Origin: Spirosoma fluviale
GTDB taxonomy: Bacteria > Bacteroidota > Bacteroidia > Cytophagales > Spirosomataceae
Direction: 5' to 3'
Length of the DNA stretch: 64,000 nucleotides
Assembly: GCF_900230225.1 (NCBI RefSeq)
Contig: NZ_OCNH01000001.1
Coordinates: forward strand, 2,170,001 to 2,234,000
Shown here in pieces: positions 1 through 9,470 of this stretch. Positions within the stretch are counted from its first letter, which is position 1, and each line of letters opens with the position of its first letter. The notes beneath the pieces were generated by a model. It was not told where the DNA came from. It ran no database searches and worked only from the letters and a program-made list of their open reading frames with translations. Made by a program: the position numbers and the translations under genes.

Positions 1-1668
1 CACCGCCACAACGCGACGGGAGGTCTGCATTTGCAAGTCCAGATCAACGCTAGCCAAACCAACAGCCTGCGCTACCTTACTCGAAAGGCAGCCATACACT
101 GGATTTTTAGCTCTTAAAGTATATATACCCGGTTGTGTAACCCGAATGGATGACGACGTTGACCCAGTACTCCATTCTGTCCACTCACCAGCGGATGACG
201 TTAACAACAAACCAGTGGAACGGCAGATAGTCCAAGCTCCGTTTTCAGACGTTACCCTGGGTGGGGTGGGTTGAATCGTTGCGGGCACGACGATTGCGGG
301 TGGAAAGAATATTGTCGATTGTGCATTTTTAATGCGTGCGGAATAGATTCCGGGCCCAGCAGTTATATTTTGAAGGGTGTCACCATTTGCCCATTGGTAG
401 GAATACCCCGGCGGCTGGCTAAGCGTTACCTGACTGGAGTCACCACAACTTACACGACCAGTGGGTTGTATTTGCGATGTATAAGGAGTTATCGAGAACA
501 ACACATTGTTTATGGAATTAGCCCATAAATCACCCACCTTAACCTGACCAGCTGTGGAAAAGTGAATCCCATCCGGACGATCGTCCTGCGAGTTTATATT
601 ATCCAGATCAGGACCCATATAAGCATCAAAATTTGGTTCGCCAATGATCCTGAATTGGGCTGACCTTACATTATCAAAACGAGCACCTACAAACGAAGAT
701 AAAGCCACTATAAAACCTAGTTTGGGCATACCGAACTCAATTCGTACCTTCTCAATAACCTTGTGGTAATACTTATAGATAGAGTCTGCCGGACTTTCAC
801 GATCGTTCTCACCATGTTGTACTAATATTGCCCGAATACCCGTAGTGGGAACGTATAGGTTCATGACGTTACGTATGTTAACATACGGCATACGCAGGTC
901 ATACCGCACAAACGAATGTTGAAAAGGAATATCATACGCGGAGTTATAGTTATCTTTCATGGTTGTACCTCCAAATCCTGCATTATAAAACAGCACAGGT
1001 ACATTAATTCGGCGTACTAATTCATCCCCCATATGTCCCCAGAACCAGGGGATTTCGCCAAATGGAGAACTACCACTGTACCGAAGAAACTGACTAAACG
1101 CCAAGCCTGGCAAGCAGGAAGTAGCGGCCGTATTTCGGTACTGCTCCATTGCAACACTATGTTGGTCAACGCCAATCACATTCACTCGTTCATCAGATGC
1201 TCCGTCTAACGTCAGACATCTATCCACACCATCGGAGGAGCAACTTGTTCCCTGCGCATTTGAGTGACCAGTAATTAAAAATACTTCCCCCACCCCAAAT
1301 CGATCGACTGAGTCGACGGCCAAAAGGCTACCATTTCTTGACCCTCGTACAAGAATTTTATACCAGCCTCCAGTAATGCGTATAAGGCCGTTAAATTGAC
1401 CGTTCATTGGATTAGCGTCTAGTGTTAACCAGGCGGTAGTAGTGCCCTGCCCAACATTCCGCGCAATTACGCGGGCCTCTATAAGATCCATTGGCTGACT
1501 GTAACTACCCGCTATTTGAACGGTGGCCTGATTGGCGTCATCCCGCTGAACAATCATTCGGGATACAGGGTGAGTAATAGTTAATTGAGCAATTAACTTT
1601 AAAGGGTGTACAAAAAAACTTAAACACACTAATAAGGTAACATAATCTTTGTGGCTGCGTTTTCCCAC
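1..1668 (-). CDS. Secreted SASA/SGNH-type carbohydrate esterase, 3' end beyond window
   Basis: An open minus-strand frame runs off the left edge, so the C-terminus is missing; about 556 codons are visible. SGNH-hydrolase blocks can be read: GHSNAQG (nucleophile serine), NAGFGGT, QHGENDR and DGIHFS (Asp/His pair). These fit the SASA (sialate O-acetylesterase-like, PF03629) branch that deacetylates sugars. After the catalytic domain come Ser/Thr-rich segments resembling Ig/PKD-like modules (for example SYQWANGDT). A GTG start at 1668 gives MGKRSHKDYVTLLVCLSFF, a good signal peptide ending near LIAQ; an in-frame TTG lies further upstream. Export is therefore likely. A T9SS sorting domain may follow off-window. 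The family call is firm; the substrate is unknown. Confidence 0.8.
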   Translation of the reverse strand, partial: MGKRSHKDYVTLLVCLSFFVHPLKLIAQLTITHPVSRMIVQRDDANQATVQIAGSYSQPMDLIEARVIARNVGQGTTTAWLTLDANPMNGQFNGLIRITGGWYKILVRGSRNGSLLAVDSVDRFGVGEVFLITGHSNAQGTSCSSDGVDRCLTLDGASDERVNVIGVDQHSVAMEQYRNTAATSCLPGLAFSQFLRYSGSSPFGEIPWFWGHMGDELVRRINVPVLFYNAGFGGTTMKDNYNSAYDIPFQHSFVRYDLRMPYVNIRNVMNLYVPTTGIRAILVQHGENDRESPADSIYKYYHKVIEKVRIEFGMPKLGFIVALSSFVGARFDNVRSAQFRIIGEPNFDAYMGPDLDNINSQDDRPDGIHFSTAGQVKVGDLWANSINNVLFSITPYTSQIQPTGRVSCGDSSQVTLSQPPGYSYQWANGDTLQNITAGPGIYSARIKNAQSTIFFPPAIVVPATIQPTPPRVTSENGAWTICRSTGLLLTSSAGEWTEWSTGSTSSSIRVTQPGIYTLRAKNPVYGCLSSKVAQAVGLASVDLDLQMQTSRRVVAV

Positions 1669-2300
1669 TTCAGTCAGATTGTTTTTTGTTAGAATTAATC
1701 TCTGGATCTGGTGTGGGTAAGCATTTTTCAATTAACTAAGAAGCTGATTATCATATCAATTCAGCTTCTCATTGTGTATTCGTGTCTAGGAAGAGACATT
1801 TGAGTGGTTGTTACAAAGACTACTTTTCATGAAAGATTTAACATGAAACAATATGTCTTTTATAGCTTACAAAAGGCCTTGCCAGATTACGTTCACACGC
1901 GTTTTACAAAATGTATCTTGTTAATTAATAAACAATATTAGGATATATATGTATAACTTTATAATTATTTATTAATTTAAATAACATAAAAAGTAACTAA
2001 GAACTATTTTCACATATTTTAAATAAGCTAAAATCCTTATTCACAGATTATTTCAGGCCAATACATCCTGTTCGGTTACATAGCCAATTATGAAACTTGA
2101 TTAAAATTCCATTTAAGTTTTTAGTATTTTACCATATAAGTCACTTAAGACTATCGTTTTAACTGGCTAAATCACGCTTTTTACCAAAAAAACGGCCTCT
2201 GAGCGGGTTAGATGATTTACCTCACCCAATACGCTGACATTCATCAGTGGCTAAGCTGATAAACCACTATACTTTTGAATGAACGTAACAATTAACCTTC
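1669..2300. other. AT-rich gene-free stretch
   Basis: No reading frame of convincing length lies here. The stretch from about 1900 to 2050 is strongly AT-rich compared with the surrounding DNA. It lies upstream of the minus-strand esterase and of the small plus-strand ORF, so promoters for both are expected. No clear consensus promoter, RNA gene or terminator could be picked out. Confidence 0.5.
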
Positions 2301-2564
2301 ATGCTATTATTATTCACAACCCAGGACCAAAACGCCAGCCAGCGCAATTTTTCATGGTGGTTCGCTACCATCGAAACGGCTTTGGATGCACTTAGCAGTG
2401 TCGCATCGAGAGGAAATCAGCTTATCAAAGCGGAGATCATTGACGAAGATCACCGAATTTCCCTACCTGTTGATGCCTTCGATGGCAGCTTCTTTTCCCC
2501 GGTGATTAATGAACTTGAATCGGAGTGGCAGTTTCTCTTGAGTGAGCCGGTTAGACGACAGTAG
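2301..2564 (+). CDS. Small hypothetical protein (87 aa)
   Basis: I do not recognise a named family. The protein has a plausible coding composition, with an aromatic N-terminal half (FSWWFATIETALDAL), a central AEIIDEDHRISLPVDAFDG segment and an acidic C-terminal ELESEWQFLLSEP. There is no signal peptide, membrane segment or Cys/His cluster. The shape suggests a small alpha/beta cytoplasmic protein. It stands alone between an AT-rich gap and a repeat-bearing intergenic region. A minus-strand ORF overlaps it (2450-2647) but looks like a shadow. Confidence 0.5.
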   Translation: MLLLFTTQDQNASQRNFSWWFATIETALDALSSVASRGNQLIKAEIIDEDHRISLPVDAFDGSFFSPVINELESEWQFLLSEPVRRQ

Positions 2565-2638
2565 CACCTGGCCAGCATGTGATTAATAGTAAGCATGATA
2601 CCATGAAGTGATACCCACCGTTTACTTTGCTTCATGTC

Positions 2639-2710
2639 CCGTAACAAAACTGATTTTTATACTACCGTAACTTGTAAGTACCTACCGTAACTTGTAAATA
2701 TCACCGTAAC
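2639..2710. repeat. CCGTAAC direct repeats (iteron-like)
   Basis: The heptamer CCGTAAC occurs at 2639-2645, 2665-2671, 2685-2691 and 2704-2710. The middle two copies belong to an exact 15-base repeat (2663-2677 and 2683-2697) with a 20-base period. Spacing near two helical turns is typical of protein-binding repeats, but no binding protein can be assigned. Confidence 0.5.
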
Positions 2711-2896
2711 AAAAGAAACCATGAAAGGCTGAAAAGTCCGGGATTGGGTTATTAAAAGCCTAATCCTGTTAATTGATTCCGATTACCGTACCATACCGTT
2801 ACTAATTACTCATAGTAGTTATTCATAGTATTTATCAGATAATACGCTTTATACCTGTTTGAGCATCTATTGAAGTAAGCAGACAGGTGGTAAAGC

Positions 2897-2930
2897 CTCT
2901 CCCGGATAGCACGTTAGCCATCCGGGAGAG
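2897..2930. terminator. Strong stem-loop upstream of the MpaB-like gene
   Basis: Arms 2897-2907 and 2920-2930 pair perfectly over 11 bp (GC-rich core CCCGG) around a 12-base loop. No clear T-run follows, so it may be a terminator or a 5' regulatory hairpin for the gene starting at 3061. Confidence 0.4.
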
Positions 2931-3060
2931 TTCGTTTACAGGCATCCTGTTTCAACCAGCCCTAGCCACCGGATAGAAACAGCCATCTGTGTCTGTTTTG
3001 CTGTTCATTTCTATGCGTACTTTGTTATATGGTTGCATCCAGAAATTCATATCCTTCCTC

Positions 3061-3960
3061 ATGAATACTACCTATGCCAAACGACTCGGCCTGTTGCGCA
3101 ATCCGGCCGTACAGTATGAGTTAGCGCGTCTTGATCCTGTTCGCGACAATCAGCGCATGGTGCATTTACTAACGGCCTATGAATTCCCTTTCGACATTAC
3201 CCGAGCATTGGAACTGGCCCTGTTTCACACCTACGCCAGCCCGCGTATTTCGGGTTTACTGGCCCGAACCGGCGAATTTGAACGGCACGGCCAAAAACGG
3301 TACGACGACACCAGCCGCCTGATATCCGAATTCATGGAATCAGGCTACGATAGCGAAAAGGGCATGCGGGCCATTACCCACATGAATCATATCCATAATC
3401 ACTACAAAATTGACAATGCCGATTTTCTGTTTGTGCTGGCTACGTTTGTCTTTTACCCCATTGACTGGATACGGCAGTACGGGTGGCGGCAACTTACGAC
3501 GGCTGAAGAACAGGCATTTTTTTATTTCTTCCGCGAGGTGGGCCAGCGCATGAACCTGCGCGACCTACCGGATACTATGGCTGATTTTCGGTCGACTACC
3601 GAAGCCTACGAGAACCGGTATTTCCGATTTACGGAGAGTAATCGAAAAATAGCGGATGCCACTGTTCGTATTGTTCAGGGTTGGTTTCCCCAGTTTTTAC
3701 ATCCGGTTGTACAGCCCGCTTTTTCGGCGCTTATCAGCGACAAACTACGGGTAGCTTTCGGATATCAGAAACCGGCGGGCTGGTTTTTGGGGTTGACGTC
3801 GGCCGCTTTATGGCTTCGTAAATGGCCCCTGCGGTGGATTACGTTCAAACCCTACCCTGTCCTGATCGAAAATACCAGCTTTCGCTATTATCCCGATGGG
3901 CCACCCGCGATTGAGGCCGTTGGTCCGAAAAATCTCATAAAGGAGCACCCGAAAAACTGA
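3061..3960 (+). CDS. MpaB-family oxygenase (DUF2236)
   Basis: The protein matches the oxygenase MpaB / latex-clearing-protein type family (DUF2236), putative heme enzymes that act on apolar substrates. The signature block is RYDDTSRLISEF followed by a His-rich stretch, MRAITHMNHIHNHYKIDNADF, and then FYPIDWIRQYGWR. The C-terminus has aromatic segments typical of the family. The frame is open from an ATG at 2989, but the 24 residues it adds look unlike the family; I prefer the ATG at 3061 (MNTTYAKRLGLLRN), giving 299 aa. It converges on the glycosidase gene ending at 3967 with only a few bases between. The substrate cannot be told from sequence. Confidence 0.8.
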   Translation: MNTTYAKRLGLLRNPAVQYELARLDPVRDNQRMVHLLTAYEFPFDITRALELALFHTYASPRISGLLARTGEFERHGQKRYDDTSRLISEFMESGYDSEKGMRAITHMNHIHNHYKIDNADFLFVLATFVFYPIDWIRQYGWRQLTTAEEQAFFYFFREVGQRMNLRDLPDTMADFRSTTEAYENRYFRFTESNRKIADATVRIVQGWFPQFLHPVVQPAFSALISDKLRVAFGYQKPAGWFLGLTSAALWLRKWPLRWITFKPYPVLIENTSFRYYPDGPPAIEAVGPKNLIKEHPKN

Positions 3961-3966
3961 TGGGCA

Positions 3967-4926
3967 TCACTCAGGCTTTCTGCCAGTTGGTACCGGCAGA
4001 AAGACGTTAACGGCCGGGTGCATGGTATAGAGTCGAAATCCAGAACCGTTATTGACCAGAATCCCACTCGACCGATTCCCGCTCACAATCGGGTTACCGC
4101 CGTATTTAGTCCAGTGAATCAGGTCTTTTGATACCGCTACGTTCGTGGACCACTCGCGCCAATCGGCAAACGCCGACGCGTGGTAGTAGGCGTAATACGC
4201 TCCTTTATAGCGAATTATCTGATTTATGGCTATTGCGTAGCGGTCGTATTCATCGGGACCTTTCGTGAGTACCGGCTCATCCTGCACATTTTTCCAGACG
4301 GTTAGGTCTTTGGATGTTGCCAGCCAAACGGCCGCATCCTTTCGCTCGTAGAACAGGTACCAGATTCCTTTTTCCTGCCATACGGCGGGCGTACCGTATG
4401 GCCCTGCACGCAGCGGCTGGTTATTTGTGTACCGGATGTCGAGTGGCCCCCGTTCTTCCCAGTGGATTCGGTCGGTAGACGTAAGCAGGTGAGCCACATC
4501 GTTTTGCCCTTCGGCAAACATGTAATAGGTGTTCCCGGATTTAACCACCGACATATCTTCTACCCAGGAGGAAGTATGGATTGGATTTCCTTTATAGCGA
4601 GTCCAGGTGAGTCCATCCGGCGAGGTGGCATACCCCAGGGATCGGGTTTGTCCAGCCCCTTCGCGGTATCCCGTATACCACAGATGATAGACCCCCTTTT
4701 CATGAAGAATGTACCCGCGCTCCCGTATTTTCTGATCCCAGGTATCAGCACCGGTACCCGTGAAAACCGGGTTGGCCGGGCTCGCGGAGAACGTAGTCAG
4801 TTCGGCGGGGAAAGTGGGGGCTACCAGGTCTGCCAACGGGTCAACTGATACAAACGACAAGCCAGCCACCATAAGAATCAGCGCTGAAAGGAGTAACGGA
4901 ATGGTGATTCGGCCTGGGGTTCGCAT
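3967..4926 (-). CDS. Secreted/membrane-anchored five-bladed-propeller glycosidase
   Basis: This 319-aa protein begins with a hydrophobic signal or anchor (ITIPLLLSALILMVAGLSF) and then shows repeated beta-propeller motifs: YHLWYTGYREG, LGYATSPDGLTWTRY, YYMFAEGQND, TSTDRIHWEERG, WYLFYERKD and VAVSKDLIHWTKYGGNPI. This pattern is that of the GH43/GH32/GH130-like five-bladed propeller hydrolases. Exact family and substrate are not clear. It lies 53 bases downstream of the GH30 gene on the same strand, so the two are probably co-transcribed and act on the same polysaccharide outside the cytoplasm. Confidence 0.75.
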   Translation of the reverse strand: MRTPGRITIPLLLSALILMVAGLSFVSVDPLADLVAPTFPAELTTFSASPANPVFTGTGADTWDQKIRERGYILHEKGVYHLWYTGYREGAGQTRSLGYATSPDGLTWTRYKGNPIHTSSWVEDMSVVKSGNTYYMFAEGQNDVAHLLTSTDRIHWEERGPLDIRYTNNQPLRAGPYGTPAVWQEKGIWYLFYERKDAAVWLATSKDLTVWKNVQDEPVLTKGPDEYDRYAIAINQIIRYKGAYYAYYHASAFADWREWSTNVAVSKDLIHWTKYGGNPIVSGNRSSGILVNNGSGFRLYTMHPAVNVFLPVPTGRKPE

Positions 4927-4979
4927 GTGTTTTTTCAGACGGTTGGAGCCGTCGACAGTGTGAAAACGATTTATTCCTG

Positions 4980-6410
4980 TTACCAGACCAGGGTTGCTAC
5001 AGCACCACCGGCCAGTGTAGCCTGGGTTTGTCTGTTCTGAGTGATAATACGCAGGCGCTGTGCGGACGGACTATCGTTCAGAACAATCATAACCGTTTTT
5101 CCATCCGGCGTCTTAAACGCAACATTGGGCAAAGACTTAGGCAGATCAGAATCAATACGGACCGAACCCGGCCGGACAAATTTTGCCGCCAGCGCTACAA
5201 TGTAATAGGCGGGGTTGCGCTTAACGGTACTCCCCTTGATCGTTAATGCCCCCAGGCATTGATCACATCCGCCGGGTGTGTGCGGCTTTTGGTCGGGATC
5301 AGCGGCCAGATTCCACTCCAGCACCGTGCGGCTCCAATTGCGGGTAGCCCCGATAATTAACTCACGAACATGCCAGTTTAGGTCTCCTTTCAAGTTTCCG
5401 GGTGCCCCAATCCACTGTTCGGTAAAATAGATATGCTTGTCAGGATATGCCTGGTGAACCTCCGAAAGCGCGCTGATCGGGCCAGCGTACAGATGGAACG
5501 CCGATCCATCAACGTATTTGCGAACCTCCGGATCGGCCAATACCGACAGTGGATAGTCCGGCCGGTCGGCATTATGATCGTACAGAATGATTTTGGTTTT
5601 GATACCAGCTTTTTTGAAGGCCGGTCCCAGGCTTTTCCGGATAAAAAGTGCCTGTTCGGCGGGCAGCATCAACATACTGGGGTTATTGCCCGGATGCAAT
5701 GGTTCATTCTGGATGGTGATCGCATCGATCGGAATACCCGCCTTCTTCATGCCCTGAATGTACCGGACAAAATACCGGGCATACACATCGTAGTATTCCA
5801 GTTTCAGACTTCCGCCCTTTGAACTTCCGTTGGATTTCATCCACACCGGTGGCGACCAGGGCGACCCCAGGATTTTAAGAGTGGGATTGATGGATAGAAT
5901 CTGTTTCAGAACTGGAATCAGATGCTGTTCATCCGGGGCCAGACTGAATTTGGCAAGCGTTGGGTCCGTTTCCCCCGCTGGCAGGTCATCGTACGAAAAC
6001 ACGCGTTCATCGAGATCCGATGCGCCAATGCTTATCCGCAGATAACTAACGCCTATTCCTTTACCTGAAGCCGTAAAGAGTTCGGTGAGCAGGGCCATCC
6101 GGGCGGTAGCCTCCATTTGGTTTATGAGCATGGCGCTGCCACCCGTTAAGGTATACCCGAACCCATCAATAGTTTGGTATGTTTTGGTCGGATCTACCCG
6201 GATCGTGGTCTGAGAATCTGCCCCGTTTTTCCCTTCACGAAACACCAGAGGAGCCTGTTTTCTAAACAAAACCGCATGAACAGGGTCCGTCAGCCAGAAG
6301 TCGACCAGCCCAGAGGTGCCCGATTTTGACGGTGACTGAGCAAACGCAAGGTTCAAAACAAATAAAATCAGGCTAAGAGAAAGCCAGCAACGTTGTATTA
6401 ATTGGCGCAT
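4980..6410 (-). CDS. GH30 family glycosidase (glucosylceramidase-like)
   Basis: This is a 476-aa secreted enzyme with signal peptide MRQLIQRCWLSLSLILFVLN ending at AFAQ. GH30 hallmarks are present: IDGFGYTLTGGSA, the SPWSPPVWMKSN block, acid/base Glu236 in IQNEPLH and nucleophile Glu331 in YFTEQWIG. The C-terminal beta-domain reads ALAAKFVRPGSVRIDS and ends at AVATLVW. The family includes beta-1,6-glucanases, glucosylceramidases and xylanases; sequence alone does not fix the substrate. It is the upstream gene of a two-gene glycosidase unit with the propeller enzyme. Confidence 0.9.
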   Translation of the reverse strand: MRQLIQRCWLSLSLILFVLNLAFAQSPSKSGTSGLVDFWLTDPVHAVLFRKQAPLVFREGKNGADSQTTIRVDPTKTYQTIDGFGYTLTGGSAMLINQMEATARMALLTELFTASGKGIGVSYLRISIGASDLDERVFSYDDLPAGETDPTLAKFSLAPDEQHLIPVLKQILSINPTLKILGSPWSPPVWMKSNGSSKGGSLKLEYYDVYARYFVRYIQGMKKAGIPIDAITIQNEPLHPGNNPSMLMLPAEQALFIRKSLGPAFKKAGIKTKIILYDHNADRPDYPLSVLADPEVRKYVDGSAFHLYAGPISALSEVHQAYPDKHIYFTEQWIGAPGNLKGDLNWHVRELIIGATRNWSRTVLEWNLAADPDQKPHTPGGCDQCLGALTIKGSTVKRNPAYYIVALAAKFVRPGSVRIDSDLPKSLPNVAFKTPDGKTVMIVLNDSPSAQRLRIITQNRQTQATLAGGAVATLVW

Positions 6411-6476
6411 GAGCGAGTTGACATCGAGCTACATTCCGGATGTAGTCCAATTGAAAAGACAACGACTCCGGCGTCT

Positions 6477-8114
6477 CTACTGAATGGAACCTGAAACCGG
6501 CAACTTGTTCACCTGTGTTTCCGTATCCCTGCGTTTCCGTTTGCGCTGGTTTAACACCACATTTTTTAACTCGTACCGAATTCCCTGGATAGCTGCAATT
6601 TCGCGGTAATCAAGTAGCATATTATAAATGTCGTGGTCGATAAACGGGGCTTTGGTCCCATCGATCAGCACATCATCGCCCGGCTGTAGTGAAGTAAGGG
6701 CTTCCTTGAGTTGTGGCTTACTTAGAAAATAGAGGTCCTTTTGAAAATCAATTGTTACTTTCCGACCATCGCGGATGAAGCTGAACGTTGATTGAAAATT
6801 TGTGTACAGCACATAGCCAATTCCCACAACCGACCCCAGTGCAATGCCAATCAGCAAATCGGTGAAGACAATACCTGCTACGGTCACAATGAACGGAACG
6901 AACTGGCTCCATCCGTCCTGATAGGTCTTTTTGAAGATGGCGGGCTTAGCGAGTTTATACCCTACCATGATCAATACAGCGGCTAAACAGGATAATGGGA
7001 TGTAGTTTAAGAGCGGCCCACCCAGAAAAACGGCCACCACCAAAAATACGCCATGCAAAATAGCCGACATACGGGTACGCCCTCCGCCATATACATTGGC
7101 CGACGTTCGGACCACAACCGACGTAACGGGCAACCCGCCAATCAGGCCCGATAACATATTGCCTACCCCCTGCGCTATCAGTTCCTGACTCGTTGAGGAT
7201 ACCCGCTTGGCGGAGTCCAGCCGATCGGAGGCTTCCAGGTTCAACAGCGTTTCAAGACTGGCGACCAGGGCAATGGTGACGGCAATACCATAAATTTTAG
7301 GGTTCGTCAGGACGCTGAAATCCGGAAAATCAAAAATGGACAGTACACTCACACCAGGTGCGATTGTTGGTATTTGCACCATGTGCTGATGGGCCGTATT
7401 GCCAAGATACCAGTCCGGAATAGCTACCCTAAAATACTCATTAAGGGCAACGCCCAGAATAACGACAACCAAAGCGGCCGGGAAATTTTTAAAGAAGGCC
7501 CGCGTGCTTCGCCCGGCTGTGCGTTCCCATGTGATCAGGAAAGCCAACGACGCGACGCTGATAATTACGGCCCCTGTACTGGCCGTTTCAATGGCCCGGT
7601 AAATCTCCGAAAGCGTATTCTCACCATCGGCCAGCTGCTGAAACTCAAACTCTCCTTCGTAGTCGTTATCGCGCCCGAGAGCATGGGGAATCTGTTTCAG
7701 GATAATGACAATTCCGATGGCTACCAGCATGCCTTTGATAACGCTGTCGGGGAAAAAACTACTAAAGCGACCCGCCTTAATCAACCCAAGCACTAACTGA
7801 ATTAAGCCCGCCAGGACCACAGCCACCAGAAATGCCTCATAAGAGCCTATTTTTGCAATGGCATCGGCAACGATAACAGCCAGACCGGCAGCCGGACCGC
7901 TTACACTGATTTCGGAACCTGACAGCAGTCCTACCACGATACCACCAATCACACCAGCCACGAGCCCCGAAAACAAAGGAGCACCGGAGGCAAGGGCTAT
8001 ACCCAGACAGAGCGGCAGAGCAACTAAAAAAACGGATAACCCGGCGGGAAAATCATGGCGCAAATAACTCGATTGGTAATGTGTAAGCGTGTGGATCGGA
8101 TTAACACGTTTCAT
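6477..8114 (-). CDS. SulP family inorganic anion transporter
   Basis: This 545-aa inner-membrane protein has about 11-12 hydrophobic segments. The family motif region is LRHDFPAGLSVFLVALPLCLGIALASGAP and SEISVSGPAAGLAVIVADAI. The C-terminal ~100 residues (VTIDFQKDLYFLSKPQLKEAL, DVLIDGTKAPFIDHDI) form a STAS-like cytoplasmic domain. SulP proteins move sulfate, bicarbonate or other anions. No carbonic anhydrase gene is adjacent, so bicarbonate transport cannot be inferred from context. A small hairpin (6430-6446) lies between it and the GH30 gene. Confidence 0.9.
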   Translation of the reverse strand: MKRVNPIHTLTHYQSSYLRHDFPAGLSVFLVALPLCLGIALASGAPLFSGLVAGVIGGIVVGLLSGSEISVSGPAAGLAVIVADAIAKIGSYEAFLVAVVLAGLIQLVLGLIKAGRFSSFFPDSVIKGMLVAIGIVIILKQIPHALGRDNDYEGEFEFQQLADGENTLSEIYRAIETASTGAVIISVASLAFLITWERTAGRSTRAFFKNFPAALVVVILGVALNEYFRVAIPDWYLGNTAHQHMVQIPTIAPGVSVLSIFDFPDFSVLTNPKIYGIAVTIALVASLETLLNLEASDRLDSAKRVSSTSQELIAQGVGNMLSGLIGGLPVTSVVVRTSANVYGGGRTRMSAILHGVFLVVAVFLGGPLLNYIPLSCLAAVLIMVGYKLAKPAIFKKTYQDGWSQFVPFIVTVAGIVFTDLLIGIALGSVVGIGYVLYTNFQSTFSFIRDGRKVTIDFQKDLYFLSKPQLKEALTSLQPGDDVLIDGTKAPFIDHDIYNMLLDYREIAAIQGIRYELKNVVLNQRKRKRRDTETQVNKLPVSGSIQ

Positions 8115-8214
8115 ACAGAAAAGCTGGCAGTTAACTATGTTTATCTGTAACGTTGACTTGTCGATACAGGTTGCAGCAAATTAAAAAGTAATTAAAATTA
8201 AATTAATACTGCTT

Positions 8215-9411
8215 GTGACTAAGCTTTCTTTGCCAGAACAGGCATACATACAAACTCACCTGACCGACAACGTTAGTACTTTACTACTGAAGGGAGCACC
8301 AGATGGTTTGGACATCAGAAAACTGGCCGCTCAGATAGCCGCCCGGCAGAAAGCAAAAGAAAAACTGCCCACCTGGTACACCAATAACGCTCTGGTATTC
8401 CCACCGGGACTTTCGGTTGAACAGGCATCATCGGAGGAGACTGCCCTTTACAAAGCTTCGCTCGTGAGCGGACATCGGCTGCTGGACCTTACCGGCGGCA
8501 TGGGGGTTGATACCTGGGCTTTTTCTCAACGGGTGGAACGGGTTCTATACGTGGAGCGCAACCCGGAACTAGCCGGTCTGGCCGCCCACAACCTGCCACT
8601 CCTTGGAGCGACTAACGTAACTGTCCATACGGGCGACGGCCTGTCCGTCGTGAGAACAACAGTCGATGTTCCCGCCGACTGGCTTTATCTGGACCCTCAC
8701 CGGCGGGATGAAACAGGGGGGAAAGTTGTTCAGCTTCAGGATTGTGAACCGGATATTACCCAGCCCGAAACGCTTGGGGTTTTACAGGCAGGTGCGAATC
8801 GAATTCTACTGAAAGCCTCCCCCCTGCTCGACATTGATTTAGCAATTCGCCAACTGGCAAAAACCGTCGAATCCGTCCATATTATTGCCGTACAGGGCGA
8901 AGTGAAGGAAACCTTATTCGTACTTGGTAATCAGGCAATTGAAGCGGACAGAATTAAGGTTAACGCTGTTAACCTACTTGCCGAACAGTCCGTGACATTT
9001 AGCTTCAATTGGGAGGACGAACGTTCGGCAGAGGTCCCCTTTGGAGACCCGCAGACCTATCTGTACGAGCCGAATGCAGCTGTTATGAAAGCCGGTGCTT
9101 TTCGGCTGGTTGGGGCTCGGTTTGGGTTGACGAAGCTTGCGCCCAATAGCCATATCTATACCAGCACTGAACTCCGGAAGGATTTTCCAGGGCGTATTTT
9201 CAAGTTCAACCAGTTGATTAGGCCCGATACAAAAACGCTTAAAGTGGCCATTCCTGACTTGAAGGCTAATCTAACCGTTCGAAACTTCCCGCAATCTGTA
9301 GCCGAATTGAGGAAAAAATTATCTTTACGCGAAGGCGGGGATACCTACATTTTTGCGACTACCCTCCTCAACGGCAATAAACGTTTATTGATAACCAAAA
9401 AAGTTGCCTGA
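8215..9411 (+). CDS. Class I SAM-dependent methyltransferase with THUMP-like domain
   Basis: A 398-aa protein with Rossmann methyltransferase motif I (LLDLTGGMGVDTWAFS, about residues 90-105), motif II (VLYVERNPELAGLA) and a catalytic-type block WLYLDPHRRD. The C-terminal third, after about residue 270, fits the PG_1098 ferredoxin-like and THUMP-like domains found in Bacteroidota homologues. An RNA methyltransferase role is likely but the target is unknown. The start is a GTG at 8215; no in-frame ATG fits better. It is transcribed divergently from the SulP gene with a ~100-base shared upstream region. Confidence 0.85.
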   Translation: MTKLSLPEQAYIQTHLTDNVSTLLLKGAPDGLDIRKLAAQIAARQKAKEKLPTWYTNNALVFPPGLSVEQASSEETALYKASLVSGHRLLDLTGGMGVDTWAFSQRVERVLYVERNPELAGLAAHNLPLLGATNVTVHTGDGLSVVRTTVDVPADWLYLDPHRRDETGGKVVQLQDCEPDITQPETLGVLQAGANRILLKASPLLDIDLAIRQLAKTVESVHIIAVQGEVKETLFVLGNQAIEADRIKVNAVNLLAEQSVTFSFNWEDERSAEVPFGDPQTYLYEPNAAVMKAGAFRLVGARFGLTKLAPNSHIYTSTELRKDFPGRIFKFNQLIRPDTKTLKVAIPDLKANLTVRNFPQSVAELRKKLSLREGGDTYIFATTLLNGNKRLLITKKVA

Positions 9412-9470
9412 CGAATTGTTCACTATTAGTTCATCAATCCCGGTTAATTACCGGACTTACCCACTATACC

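Noticed and set aside
271..528. 85-codon plus-strand frame at the left edge
   Set aside because: It is antisense to the well-supported esterase frame and has no protein-like features.
2897..2930. Riboswitch before the MpaB-like gene
   Set aside because: Only a simple hairpin is present; no known riboswitch core elements were seen.
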